Assembly: GCA_964484935.1 (NCBI GenBank)
Contig: CAZAFW010000014.1
Coordinates: forward strand, 1 to 40,268
Origin: BM714 sp964484935
Lineage (GTDB): Bacteria > Bacillota > Clostridia > Peptostreptococcales > BM714
DNA length: 40,268 bases
Reading direction: 5' to 3'
The notes below the pieces were generated by a model. That model made no database searches. It saw nothing but the letters and a program-made list of their open reading frames with translations, and was not told the DNA's origin. The position numbers and the translations under genes are program-made. Of this stretch, positions 5,978 to 14,280 are shown in pieces; within the stretch, counting starts at the first letter, position 1; each line of letters starts with the position of its first letter.

Positions 5978-8449
5978 CTACACCTCCAGTCCGACGACTG
6001 GAACCAAAAGAACCGCCCTGCTGGTGTATCCGCTCTCGTCTTCAGCGATTACGATTACAGGAATCATTTCCTTTCGTTCCTCCGCCCTGTTCATTTTGTC
6101 CACCTTGGAAACGTATTTGAGGTTTCCCTTCCAGACATTGGTCATGAGATTGAATACCGCCATTTTCTCTGGACCTATCCCCAAAGCTTGGCCGTTGCCG
6201 TCTGTAAGGTATCCCGCAATCGCCGCAAAGCCTCCTACACCTGTTTGGAGAAGGCTTATGGCTGCAATACCCGCGTCGCTGCCAATCTCGACCACGCCTT
6301 TATTCTTCCATGTGAATGCCTCATATATGTCATTGCCCAATGGGCTTGCTCCCTGCTGTGTCTGGCTGGCGAAGGCCGCATTGTTGATGTCGTTCATGCG
6401 AGCGTTTATTTTCTCCCACTGCTCAAGAAGCTTCTGCCTGTTAGCCATTGCCTCCATGAACTCCTTGCTGCCTTTTGCGTCATCCATGTCGAGACCGAAG
6501 CCCTGGACCCTGTCGATCATCTTGTTTGCACCCTTCATCTTTTTAGTGAAGCGGTCCATCATTACTGCTTCAGCATCTGCTATGGCCTGAAGTATAGTCC
6601 CTTCCTGAAGGGCTAGCATGCTTAGGTCCTCCAATTCCTTGTTGAGGAGGAAATTGCCGACCTCCGGCGCCTTGAATGCAATATTAACAGTCCCGTTCGG
6701 CGCTACCTCGAGTTTTGTCTCCTTGGACCACTTTCCGCCGGACTCCTTGCTCATTCCAAACGGAGTCAACACTCTTATCTTTATTTTTTGGGAATCGGGA
6801 TCCTTTACAGAAAACCCGAATGCCGTCTCTGCGGAGCTTTGAATCTCGGCGGGGCTGGTGTTGTCGAAAACAACCTTGGGCGATGCGTCCGCCAGACGAA
6901 CCTTGTATTCCACCTTGTTGGACACTATGGCGCCAGTTGAATCCTTAAGCATGAAGCTGACTGTCTCCTCGGGGTTGAAAACAGTCTGCTTGGTCTTTCC
7001 TCCCCCTGTGCCCTTGGTGCGCATGAGCACGGATACGATATCGCCGTCGGCGGCGTATGTTATGGAATCGGACATGATGCTGCCGCCCTTTACAAATCCG
7101 ATGGCGCAATTTCCTGGCTTCTCAACTGTTTCACCGTATACATACAGTTTATCGTCCGGATCGTATGCTCCGGATTTTTGTATCTTTACAACTGCAGTGA
7201 AGGCCGAGTCCATCTTGGTGCCTGTGTTGTATATTCCGTTGTTGAAAACGGCTATTCCGGGAGAAAGCAAAGAAACGGTGTATTTCACAGGACCCTTCCG
7301 CTCGACCTTGGGGATAGCATATTCCCCTTCGAACTGCTCCACGACCTTGAAATTTTTGACAAAGGTTTCGAACTCTGCCAGCACGCTCTCGAAAATTGCC
7401 TGGCTGTTGTTGGTGTCGGCGGAGAAGGACCTTTGGCAGGAAAGTCTTATGGTCCGCCCCTTGTCATAGAAGTAGTATCTGACTTCCACCTGATGGACCT
7501 CCCAGGTCTCAAACCCCACGGGATGGCTGATGCTTTTATAAGCCTGCGCCTTGGTTCGCATGAAACCCTGCTTCATGCCCATGTGGGCCGTCAGGGCCTC
7601 GGGCGCCTCCACCATTGGAACCTCCGAAAAAGCGATCTTTGTGGCTTTGTCGGCAGCGGCCACAAGGTCCTCGCCCTCGGGCATTTCACTGTTGAAATAG
7701 ATGTTGCCGTATAATCTGGTCTGACGCTCGTCCGTCCCTTCGTGGAAGTCTCCCATAGTGTTTTTACGGGTGTCCTCCCAGATATCGAAGTTCCATTGGC
7801 TGAAGGTCTCATTATCTATTACGAAACCGAGAGGCTTTGTAACGCTTATTGTCGGAGTTGCAACCTCGTAAGTCACTTCCGCCTTGGCCAGGTTGCCCAC
7901 AGAGGCCACCACCTCGCCAGAGTCCTTTTCCGAAACACCTGTGAACATCAGATATCCAGGCGAGGCCTCGTATTCCTTCATGGAATCAAACTTCTCAACC
8001 CTTCCCAGCCTCAATGAAAAAGTAGTGTTTTTGAGGGATTCCCGGTTTGCGATTTCATCGGCGCCATGCCAGCTTTTGGACATTACTTTCAGCACAATCT
8101 CCTCTTCCCCCTTGTATGCATAAAGATTCCGGTTTCTGAATCCAGGAGTCTTGGACCCGGACGGCACCTGACCATACTGGTCCAAGGGGGCGGGGGTCAG
8201 GTTTGAATCCGCCTCGTAGAAAAAACCGTTGAAGTCTCCAATATGAAGCACATTTGCGGTCTTTCTGAGCTCCGGATCATTGATCCGGATGGTGATCTCG
8301 TATGTACTCCAGGCGGAAACCACCTGGGGCACGAAAACCTCCAACGAATCCTGCAAATCCTCGACGGGCCGCCATGGACTCTCCCCATATGCGAAAACCG
8401 TCATGGATAAAAGACAGACAACCAAAACATAAGCTATTTTTCTTTTCAT
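5978..8449 (-). CDS. Large exported protein, unknown function
   Basis: 823 residues from an ATG with a GGGGAG site. The signal peptide covers 1-22 (LVVCLLSMTVFAYGE). The rest is extracytoplasmic and appears mostly beta-rich: an N-terminal module with WSTYEITIRINDPELRKTAN, a middle module (about 205-370) with YGNIYFNSEMPEG and VRYYFYDKGRTIRLSC, and Ig-like stretches (about 385-590, e.g. NPEETVSFMLKDSTG). A helical section follows (about 600-700, KKMKGANKMIDRVQGFG and LLEQWEKINARMNDINNA), then a glycine-rich hydrophobic stretch near 730-760. No C-terminal anchor is visible. I recognise no family and no catalytic motif. It heads a two-gene operon with the membrane-anchored protein downstream, which could tether it. 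Confidence 0.75.
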   Translation of the reverse strand: MKRKIAYVLVVCLLSMTVFAYGESPWRPVEDLQDSLEVFVPQVVSAWSTYEITIRINDPELRKTANVLHIGDFNGFFYEADSNLTPAPLDQYGQVPSGSKTPGFRNRNLYAYKGEEEIVLKVMSKSWHGADEIANRESLKNTTFSLRLGRVEKFDSMKEYEASPGYLMFTGVSEKDSGEVVASVGNLAKAEVTYEVATPTISVTKPLGFVIDNETFSQWNFDIWEDTRKNTMGDFHEGTDERQTRLYGNIYFNSEMPEGEDLVAAADKATKIAFSEVPMVEAPEALTAHMGMKQGFMRTKAQAYKSISHPVGFETWEVHQVEVRYYFYDKGRTIRLSCQRSFSADTNNSQAIFESVLAEFETFVKNFKVVEQFEGEYAIPKVERKGPVKYTVSLLSPGIAVFNNGIYNTGTKMDSAFTAVVKIQKSGAYDPDDKLYVYGETVEKPGNCAIGFVKGGSIMSDSITYAADGDIVSVLMRTKGTGGGKTKQTVFNPEETVSFMLKDSTGAIVSNKVEYKVRLADASPKVVFDNTSPAEIQSSAETAFGFSVKDPDSQKIKIRVLTPFGMSKESGGKWSKETKLEVAPNGTVNIAFKAPEVGNFLLNKELEDLSMLALQEGTILQAIADAEAVMMDRFTKKMKGANKMIDRVQGFGLDMDDAKGSKEFMEAMANRQKLLEQWEKINARMNDINNAAFASQTQQGASPLGNDIYEAFTWKNKGVVEIGSDAGIAAISLLQTGVGGFAAIAGYLTDGNGQALGIGPEKMAVFNLMTNVWKGNLKYVSKVDKMNRAEERKEMIPVIVIAEDESGYTSRAVLLVPVVGLEV

Positions 8450-8639
8450 AGAAGCACTCCCCTCAAAATTATTTTCAATACTGTTTTTCTCGACAATTCA
8501 AAATCTCAAATATTTGTCTCTTCTTTTCGCTTGGCGATTTATATTGATGGTGCAAAAATATTGTTCTAATTCACGGAATTTCTTTCAGTATAATTTCACC
8601 AGACATATCCTCTAAATAATATAAAAGCATTTCTTTACC

Positions 8640-8648
8640 ATTATATCA
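8640..8648 (-). promoter_or_regulatory. Candidate extended -10 promoter for the exported-protein operon
   Basis: The minus strand has TGA followed directly by TATAAT (8640-8645), about 190 bases ahead of the 823-residue gene. No good -35 is seen. A second possible -10 (TATACT) lies nearer the gene. The rest of the gap 8450-8698 is AT-rich and shows no gene. Confidence 0.4.
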
Positions 8649-8698
8649 GCATATTGGATTTTCTCTATACTACCTAGAGGTAATATTCGCACAAATAC

Positions 8699-8723
8699 AA
8701 AAAAACCCGGCTTTCAAGCCGGG
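8699..8723 (-). terminator. Terminator of the sda operon
   Basis: Minus-strand stem CCCGGCTT / AAGCCGGG with a minimal loop and seven T afterwards, about 30 bases past the sdaAA stop. Confidence 0.9.
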
Positions 8724-8754
8724 CAGTCATTGCTGGAAAAGACATGCAGATGTT

Positions 8755-9636
8755 CTAAGTCGAATAAATTTTTTTTGAAATTGCTATCCCCGTGGGCGTT
8801 GTTGCAAGTCCTCCCATTGCCGTTTCCCGGAAAGCGATTGGCAGAGCTTTCCCTACCTTGTACATGGCCTCCACAACCTCGTCGAATGGTATCACGCTTT
8901 CTATTCCGGCAAGGGCCATGTCCGCCGATACCATGGCGTTGGCTACGCCAAGCGCGTTTCGCTTCTGGCAGGGGCTTTCAACAAGGCCCGCTATGGGGTC
9001 GCATATGAGGCCGAGCACATTCTTAAGTGCCATTGCGGCCGCATGAAGGGACATGACGGGAGTGCCTCCCGCTATCTGTACCGCCGCAGCTGAAGCCATG
9101 GCCGCCGCTGTTCCGGTCTCGGCCTGGCAACCTCCCTCGGCTCCGGAAACCGTTGCGTTTTGAACAACAATCAAGCCTATGGCAGATGCCGCGAAAAGCC
9201 CTTCGATCAGTTCATCTTCTGTCAAGCCAAGCCTTTCGCCCGCCGTCAGCACAACCCCGGGTATTATTCCGCAAGAACCTGCAGTGGGCGCGGCAACAAT
9301 CTTTCCCATGGAAGCGTTGACTTCCATGACAGAAAGAGCCCTGGCTACGGCCTTGTTTATTATATTGCCCGATAAAGTCGTGTTTTTTTCATTCCAGGCA
9401 TTCAGCTTGCGGGCCTCTCCGCCTATGAGCCCACCTACAGACTTCATTTCACCGTCAATTCCTTTTGTTGCTGAAGACTTCATTATATTCAATTTTTCTT
9501 TCATTCCCGCACTGACCGCTTCAATTGTTTTCCCTGAGATTTCTATTTCTCTCAGCATCATGATTTGCCCTATGGTTTTTTTTCGTGTGTAGCAAAGGTC
9601 GAGCAGTTCTTTCCCATTTTCGAATCCATAATCCAT
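8755..9636 (-). CDS. sdaAA: L-serine dehydratase, iron-sulfur type, alpha subunit
   Basis: 293 residues. This subunit carries the [4Fe-4S] cluster that activates the hydroxyl of L-serine for conversion to pyruvate and ammonia. The alpha-subunit pattern is clear: GxxxAAPTAGSCGIIPG (C122), VSGAEGGCQAETG (C170), GLICDPIAGLVESPCQKRN (C212, C223) and RETAMGGLATTPTG near the end. The spacing C170-C212-C223 (42 and 11) fits the cluster ligands of the characterised single-chain enzyme as I recall them. Length is normal for the split clostridial type. GGGGAGG precedes the ATG. It starts two bases after the sdaAB stop, so translation is coupled. Pyruvate formed here could feed ferredoxin-dependent oxidoreductases. 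Confidence 0.96.
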   Translation of the reverse strand: MDYGFENGKELLDLCYTRKKTIGQIMMLREIEISGKTIEAVSAGMKEKLNIMKSSATKGIDGEMKSVGGLIGGEARKLNAWNEKNTTLSGNIINKAVARALSVMEVNASMGKIVAAPTAGSCGIIPGVVLTAGERLGLTEDELIEGLFAASAIGLIVVQNATVSGAEGGCQAETGTAAAMASAAAVQIAGGTPVMSLHAAAMALKNVLGLICDPIAGLVESPCQKRNALGVANAMVSADMALAGIESVIPFDEVVEAMYKVGKALPIAFRETAMGGLATTPTGIAISKKIYST

Positions 9637-9638
9637 TG

Positions 9639-10322
9639 CTATGCCTCCCCGTCCATGAACACTATGGCATAGGCGTCGTTTACGCCTTCTATTTGGCTTC
9701 GCAAAGTTTCCTCTATGCCTTCATCGAAGCAGTCATCGGCTTCTATCACCATAAAGGCGTCCTCGCCCTTGCTGTGCCTGTAAACGCTCATGAAAGCTAT
9801 GTTTACTCCATGCTCGGCCAAGAGTCCTGTTACTTTTGAAATGACGCCAGGATAGTCCCTGTGACGTGTTATCAGCGTGGGGTACTCTCCTGTAAGCTTG
9901 AGCTTTAGTCCGTCGAGCTCGGTCATTTCGATGTTGCCTCCGCCGATTGACGCACCCGTTATTTGGATGGATTTGCCGCCGGACTGGTCTATTATGAACT
10001 TTACTGTGTTGGGATGGACATTACCAAGATCAACTTTTTCTAATTCATATGAAAATCCCCAAGCATCTGCAAGCTTCAGGGCATCCTTAAGCCGCTCGTC
10101 GGAAGCCGGTATGCCGAGCAGTCCCGCAACAACGGCCCTGTCGGTACCATGCCCGCGGAAAGTCTTGGCAAAGGACCCGTGAAGTTGTATCGTCGTTTTT
10201 ATCATGTCCCCCCGCGCGATTTTGCGCGCCAAGGCTCCAAGCCTGTTGGCTCCGGCGGTATGAGAACTTGAAGGCCCAATCATGTCTGGGCCTATTATGT
10301 CAAAAGCGCTATATTTTTTCAT
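9639..10322 (-). CDS. sdaAB: L-serine dehydratase, iron-sulfur type, beta subunit
   Basis: 227 residues from the ATG at 10322, which has AAGGAG in place; the frame is open for 20 more codons upstream, but these read through the REP-like repeat and lack a ribosome binding site. The N-terminal SdaAB domain has the GPSSSHTAGANRLG motif; the C-terminal part (about 150-225) is an ACT domain (TLITRHRDYPGVISKVTGLL), which in this family supports dimerisation and possibly serine sensing. It pairs with the alpha subunit encoded two bases downstream. The promoter is not obvious: the upstream gap is only 43 bases and is filled by a REP-like hairpin after the RAYT gene, so the operon may rely on transcription from further upstream or on a promoter within the RAYT gene. 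Confidence 0.95.
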   Translation of the reverse strand: MKKYSAFDIIGPDMIGPSSSHTAGANRLGALARKIARGDMIKTTIQLHGSFAKTFRGHGTDRAVVAGLLGIPASDERLKDALKLADAWGFSYELEKVDLGNVHPNTVKFIIDQSGGKSIQITGASIGGGNIEMTELDGLKLKLTGEYPTLITRHRDYPGVISKVTGLLAEHGVNIAFMSVYRHSKGEDAFMVIEADDCFDEGIEETLRSQIEGVNDAYAIVFMDGEA

Positions 10323-10333
10323 TCCAACTCCTT

Positions 10334-10365
10334 CGGACACGGACAAAGGGACAGGGACCTGTCCG
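10334..10365. repeat. REP-like palindrome between RAYT and sdaAB
   Basis: Contains the perfect palindrome GGACAGG-GA-CCTGTCC (10349-10364) plus a further CGGACA half. It shares the CCTGTCC core with the repeats at 11192-11260 and 12917-12943 and starts one base after the RAYT stop codon. Confidence 0.75.
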
Positions 10366-11130
10366 CTATGCCCTCTCCACAATATTTTTCTTCACTCCAG
10401 TTACTCTAGCAATCTGCCTTATTGAAGCACCATCAATTGACTTCAAATCCCTTAAAATTAATTTTTTCTTGTCTTTTTCAAGCAGATTCACCGAATTATT
10501 TTCAACTCCGTAGGTGTTTTTTACAATGTCGATAATCTCTTGATCCGATACTTTATGTTTATGCTTTTCTTTATATTCAATGAATCCTTCATCGCTTTCC
10601 TCTTCCATGAAGCTCTTAATTTTTTTTATTGCTGATTGTTTATTTTTTGAAAACATTCCCAAAATCAATTCTGTATCCAAATCACTTTTTTCGTGGGTAT
10701 AATCATCATAACTGCTCCAGTTGTACCTGTCTAAGCTATCTACAATGCCGGCTTTGACAGGGTTTTGGTGTATATACCTTAATGCTGCCAACAAATATGC
10801 CTCGTTTTCAACAATCTCGCTTTTATATCTCTCCTGAAACAAATGTCCGCATCTATCATACTTCCAGTTGTACCAATACACAAAACTCGAACATATCCTT
10901 TGCATAGACAACGAAACCGATTCTTCTTTCTCTTGCATTAATATATGGACATGGTTACCCATTAAGCAATATCCAAATAACTTGAATTCTCCTTTGATCT
11001 TGGCACGCTTCATAACGTTAATAAAGTATACATAGTCCTCATCATCTTCGAATATTGTCTGTCTGTTGATTCCTCTAACCATTATATGATAGATTCCCGT
11101 GTTACTTCTTTTTCGGGCTTTTCTTGGCAT
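10366..11130 (-). CDS. REP-associated tyrosine transposase (RAYT, Y1/IS200-like)
   Basis: 254 residues. The Y1 transposase fold is evident: N-terminal IYHIMVRGINRQTIF, the HUH metal site in GYCLMGNHVHILM (HVH at 60-62), an aromatic stretch SSFVYWYNWKY likely to hold the catalytic tyrosine, GHLFQERYKSE and YIHQNPVKAG. These last two are typical of the RAYT branch, not of IS200/IS605 TnpA. The C-terminus (about 215-254) looks like a helix-turn-helix (ASIRQIARVTGVKK) and ends naturally. GAGGTGG precedes the ATG. Base composition is more AT-rich than the neighbours. RAYTs are single-copy domesticated transposases that nick and spread REP hairpins; REP-like repeats lie immediately on both sides of this gene. 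Confidence 0.92.
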   Translation of the reverse strand: MPRKARKRSNTGIYHIMVRGINRQTIFEDDEDYVYFINVMKRAKIKGEFKLFGYCLMGNHVHILMQEKEESVSLSMQRICSSFVYWYNWKYDRCGHLFQERYKSEIVENEAYLLAALRYIHQNPVKAGIVDSLDRYNWSSYDDYTHEKSDLDTELILGMFSKNKQSAIKKIKSFMEEESDEGFIEYKEKHKHKVSDQEIIDIVKNTYGVENNSVNLLEKDKKKLILRDLKSIDGASIRQIARVTGVKKNIVERA

Positions 11131-11191
11131 ATTATACCACCTCGTCTATATAATAACATTATCTGTCATAGCAAACAAGATGGCTCGATTT

Positions 11192-11260
11192 CGGACACGT
11201 GCCTGTCCCTCTGTCTGCGTGCCTGTCCCTCTGTCTGATTCGTGCCTGTCCCTCTGTCTG
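11192..11260. repeat. Three tandem REP-like units upstream of RAYT
   Basis: A 20-base unit, cgtgcctgtccctctgtctg, occurs at 11198-11217, 11218-11237 and 11241-11260; the first two abut and the third follows a 3-base spacer. The leading TCGGACA before the first unit allows a GGACA/TGTCC hairpin. The array sits between the 5' end of RAYT and the 3' end of the DUF975 gene. Confidence 0.9.
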
Positions 11261-11264
11261 ATTT

Positions 11265-12005
11265 TTAGATTTTCATGTTTCCAGGCACCAGCTCATTCTT
11301 AGCAACCAAGCCCTTCGAAATCGCCTTTTCTCTAAGTTTCATGTAGAGTTCGGCATTAGTCGCATCGTAGTATGGCTGCACGAAAAAGATTCCTATCCCA
11401 AAGAAGAGAGCGCCCAAAATGAACCACCCTATAAAGGACAAATCCAGGACGAATATTTCCAGTTTTTCTCCCATAGTCATTTCATTGCTTAGCTGAATCG
11501 CCTTTTCGCTACTCATGTCTGGATTTTCGGCCAATATATAAGGAACCATTCTGTAAGCGTATGCCTTGACTATCCCCGGTATTATAAGGAGAAGTGTCCA
11601 AAGGAATATGTATATGCTCCGCAAAAGCATGGTTTTAAATATGTTTGCGTATCTGCCTTCTCCGAATCCGTAACCTAATACTCCTATATCGGCACTCCCA
11701 AAGGTCAAGTCTATAAAGTAACGTCTGCCTCCGACTTCGACCATGTAGCCTATGAATATGCGAATCAACACAATAAGCAGTACTGTTGCACCGACAAGCA
11801 TTATCATTTTGTAATTGTAATTGAAAAAGTCAGACACCGCGTTTCCTCCGGCGGCGCCTCTTCCTCCTGCTGATCCGCTCCCCCAGCTTCCACTATTGTG
11901 GCTGCCTCCAGTAAGCATAATCAAAAAACTTACAATCAATGCTTTCCAGTAATCATCCTTGAGCACTCCTTTGGCGCGATTCTTAAGCACTTCTCTAGTC
12001 CACAT
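11265..12005 (-). CDS. DUF975 family integral membrane protein
   Basis: 246 residues from an ATG with AGGAGGATAAC. Residues 1-35 (REVLKNRAKGVLKDDYWKALIVSFLI) match the start of the DUF975 family. A Gly/Ser-rich loop with GSWGSGSAGGRGAAGG follows, and then four further hydrophobic segments (about 66-88, 120-148, 180-205). The family hallmarks VGGRRYFIDL and PGIVKAYAYRMVPYILAENPDMS are present. Function in this family is unknown. It lies alone on the minus strand and its stop codon falls four bases from the REP-like array, so its 3' untranslated region would contain these hairpins, possibly stabilising or terminating the message. Confidence 0.85.
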   Translation of the reverse strand: MWTREVLKNRAKGVLKDDYWKALIVSFLIMLTGGSHNSGSWGSGSAGGRGAAGGNAVSDFFNYNYKMIMLVGATVLLIVLIRIFIGYMVEVGGRRYFIDLTFGSADIGVLGYGFGEGRYANIFKTMLLRSIYIFLWTLLLIIPGIVKAYAYRMVPYILAENPDMSSEKAIQLSNEMTMGEKLEIFVLDLSFIGWFILGALFFGIGIFFVQPYYDATNAELYMKLREKAISKGLVAKNELVPGNMKI

Positions 12006-12177
12006 GTTATCCTCCTCTTAATTCCCCTTCGTTTTTCCATATAAAAAATGCTTAAGGTTTTTTCATAATAACAAACTTAGATTGTTTTATGCAATTAAAA
12101 AAATGTCACTAAGAAAGATGGCTTATTCACTATAACAATATATCGAGCTCTTGAATTCAAAAATGAAGCCGCTGATA

Positions 12178-12226
12178 AACAAGAACAGGTGGGGCAAGAC
12201 AACACTCTTGTCCCCCTGTTCTTGTT
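12178..12226 (-). terminator. Terminator after the OsmC gene
   Basis: Long inverted repeat AAGAACAGG...GGGGCAAGA / TCTTGTCCCC...CTGTTCTT beginning right at the stop codon. The T-run on the minus side is weak (GTTTATC), so efficiency is uncertain. Confidence 0.6.
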
Positions 12227-12652
12227 TTATATTATTTTTATTTCATAAGAAAGCTCAAGGGCCTTTTCAAATAGCGCGCTTACTCCGCAATATCTTTCCT
12301 GTGAAAGCTTGACTGCTTTTTCGATTTTCGCCAAGGGAAGCGCTGCCCCCTTGCTCTTGAACTCATAGATCAAATGCATTTTTGTGTAGGTCTTGGGGTG
12401 GTCGTCAGTCATTTCGGTTTCGGTCTTTATGTCGAAGGACTCTATGTCGCCTGCAACCTGCATTTTTCTGAGTATGGAAACAACATCCATCCCGGTGCAG
12501 CCTGTGAGCGCAGCCACAAGAAGCGGCTTTGGCCTGGGGCCCCTGTCCTCTCCCCCTACTTCGCTGTGTGCGTCCATTAGAACCTTGTGACCTGTTATTT
12601 CAGCTTCAAATGCCATGTTTCCCGCCCATGATGTATTGAATGTCTCTTTCAT
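12227..12652 (-). CDS. OsmC/Ohr family peroxiredoxin-like protein
   Basis: 141 residues, normal for the family. OsmC-like proteins reduce organic hydroperoxides with two cysteines; here C52 (LTGCTGMDVVSIL) and C122 (ERYCGVSAL) are both in the expected contexts. The segment RGPRPKPLLVAAL is typical of the YhfA-type OsmC branch rather than of Ohr, so the substrate may differ from organic peroxides. No signal peptide; cytoplasmic. AGGGAGG lies eight bases before the ATG. It appears monocistronic, with a long hairpin at the stop codon. No regulator gene (such as OhrR) is adjacent. Confidence 0.92.
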   Translation of the reverse strand: MKETFNTSWAGNMAFEAEITGHKVLMDAHSEVGGEDRGPRPKPLLVAALTGCTGMDVVSILRKMQVAGDIESFDIKTETEMTDDHPKTYTKMHLIYEFKSKGAALPLAKIEKAVKLSQERYCGVSALFEKALELSYEIKII

Positions 12653-12830
12653 TTCTTTTTCCTCCCTGTCTTCGGTTTACCAATATTTTATACCCCATGA
12701 TGGTAAGCGTCAATCTCAAGCATTGATGATGGTGGCCGATATTTAAATAGAACATCTCCTGAAAGACATTGCATTTCCAATAGAATGCAGATTACAAACA
12801 CCGATTTCTGCGTTTCTTTATTAAACTATC

Positions 12831-12869
12831 AAAAAGCAGCAGTCTCGAAACATAAAGACTACTGCTTTT
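12831..12869 (-). terminator. Terminator downstream of the aminotransferase
   Basis: Minus-strand stem AAAAGCAGTAGTCT / AGACTGCTGCTTTT with one mismatch, then TTTTGAT. It lies about 75 bases beyond the aminotransferase stop. The remaining gap to the OsmC gene (12653-12830) shows no gene. Confidence 0.75.
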
Positions 12870-12916
12870 GATTCATTGTGTTTAAAACTCATTCTCGGCA
12901 AGACAATCAAATGCAT

Positions 12917-12943
12917 CGGACAAGGTGCCTGTCCCTCTGTCCG
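12917..12943. repeat. Solitary REP-like repeat at the aminotransferase 3' end
   Basis: cggacaaggtgcctgtccct followed by ctgtccg: the same gtgcctgtccctctgt core as the array at 11192-11260, bounded by CGGACA and TGTCCG inverted ends. It ends one base from the aminotransferase stop codon, 1.8 kb from the RAYT gene. Confidence 0.85.
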
Positions 12944-12944
12944 A

Positions 12945-14132
12945 CTATTTGTCAAATTTATTTGCAAGCTTTGTCCACGCATGGAGCGATTTTTCTATCT
13001 TTTCGTAGGAAATGCAGTAGGAAGCCCTGAAGTAGCCGGGGCATCCGAACGCAGAACCCGGAACTATCAGTATGTTGAATTCCTTGGCGGCCTGCACGAA
13101 TTCGTTGTCGTCGTCAATAAGCGCCTTTGCAAACAGGTAGAAAGCCCCGTCCGGTATGGCGCATTCGAACCCTAGCTTGAGGAGATGATTATAGAGCAGG
13201 TCCCTGTTTCTTTTGTAGACTTCAACATCAACAGATTCATTGAGGCATTTCAATATTACTCTCTGGAAAAGGGACGGCGCATTGGTATACCCTATGTTTC
13301 TTGTTGCGTTGCTCAGGCATATCTCGACCTCCTGGGCCTGTTCCATTTCCGGCAGGAAGGCCACGTATCCTATCCTTTCTCCAGGCAGTGAAAGCGATTT
13401 GCTGTAGGAGTAGACTATGAATGTGTTTGTGTAGTAGTTGAGCATGTAGGGAACTTCCACTCCGTCATAGACTATTTCCCTGTAGGGGTCGTCGGCAACC
13501 ACATATATTGTCCTGGCGAATTCCCTCGATTTTTTCTCGAGCAGGGCCGCAAGCCCTTCAATGTCCTTTTCTTTGTATACTACTCCTGTAGGGTTGTTGG
13601 GGTTGTTTATTATTATGGCCTTTGTCTTTGGCGTAATTGCTGCCTCTAGGGCCTCAAGGTCCGGCTGGAAGCTTCCTACAAGAGACGGCACCACTACCAG
13701 TTTTCCTCCGCAGTAGTCGGCGTAATTCCTGTAGGGTCCGAAATACGGAGAGAATGTTATTATCTCGTCGCCCGGGTCAATTATTGTGCTGAAGACTATG
13801 CTCAGCCCTCCCCCGGCTCCGACGGTCATGGCGATATTCTTGAATGTGAGATTCAGTCCGTGCTTCTTGTTTATGTCCTGGGCTATGGCCTCTCTGACAT
13901 CTGGGTATCCTGAATTGCTCATGTATCCATGCAGGAAATTCGGGTCCTCCTCGTCGAGGATCTCCTTGATTGCGGTCTTTACTCTTTCAGGCGGCTTTAC
14001 ATTTGGGTTGCCGATGCTGAAATCGAATACATTTTCGGCTCCGTAGATTTTTGCAAGCCTGTTTCCTTCCTCGAACATCTGTCTGATGACCGAACTGCCT
14101 TTAAGTGATTCTTGCATTTTTCGAGATATCAT
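12945..14132 (-). CDS. PLP-dependent class I aminotransferase
   Basis: 395 residues from the ATG at 14132, which has GGGAGGAG upstream; a longer in-frame TTG would place that site inside the coding region. Fold-type I features: FDFSIGNPNVKPP at the start, HGYMSNSGYPDVREA, NNPNNPTGVVY binding the cofactor ring, VADDPYREIVYD, and the Schiff-base lysine K245 in YSYSKSLSLPGERIGY. The closest general type is the aspartate/aromatic aminotransferase group (subgroup I-gamma); the exact amino-acid substrate cannot be read. The gene precedes no obvious biosynthetic genes but lies just downstream of the 2-oxoacid:ferredoxin oxidoreductase operon. That fits a role in amino-acid fermentation: transamination to a 2-oxoacid, then oxidative decarboxylation. 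Confidence 0.92.
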   Translation of the reverse strand: MISRKMQESLKGSSVIRQMFEEGNRLAKIYGAENVFDFSIGNPNVKPPERVKTAIKEILDEEDPNFLHGYMSNSGYPDVREAIAQDINKKHGLNLTFKNIAMTVGAGGGLSIVFSTIIDPGDEIITFSPYFGPYRNYADYCGGKLVVVPSLVGSFQPDLEALEAAITPKTKAIIINNPNNPTGVVYKEKDIEGLAALLEKKSREFARTIYVVADDPYREIVYDGVEVPYMLNYYTNTFIVYSYSKSLSLPGERIGYVAFLPEMEQAQEVEICLSNATRNIGYTNAPSLFQRVILKCLNESVDVEVYKRNRDLLYNHLLKLGFECAIPDGAFYLFAKALIDDDNEFVQAAKEFNILIVPGSAFGCPGYFRASYCISYEKIEKSLHAWTKLANKFDK

Positions 14133-14216
14133 ATTGAACTCCTCCCGCAAACTTTTTTATTTATTTCTGTCTGTGTACAAACTTTTTCAAGCTTGTATAT
14201 GTTCCTTAATATGTAT

Positions 14217-14235
14217 GATAGGCGGCCGCCCTATC
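14217..14235. other. Palindrome between the oxidoreductase operon and the aminotransferase
   Basis: GATAGG-cggccgc-CCTATC. It may form a hairpin at the end of the vor/kor transcript, but the minus strand has no T-run after it, so it is a doubtful terminator. Confidence 0.35.
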
Positions 14236-14280
14236 CTTTTAGAATTATCGGCAACCGCCATTTATCACTTTGTAATTCGG

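Noticed and set aside
5934..6590. 218-codon open frame on the plus strand over the exported-protein operon
   Set aside because: Spans two genes of the opposite strand, without start signals.
11192..11260. Three direct repeats considered as a CRISPR-like array
   Set aside because: Units abut or are three bases apart, so there are no spacers; the same core occurs elsewhere and a RAYT gene is adjacent.
14217..14235. GC-rich palindrome as a firm terminator for the vor/kor operon
   Set aside because: Short stem and no T-run on the minus strand; kept only as a low-confidence palindrome.
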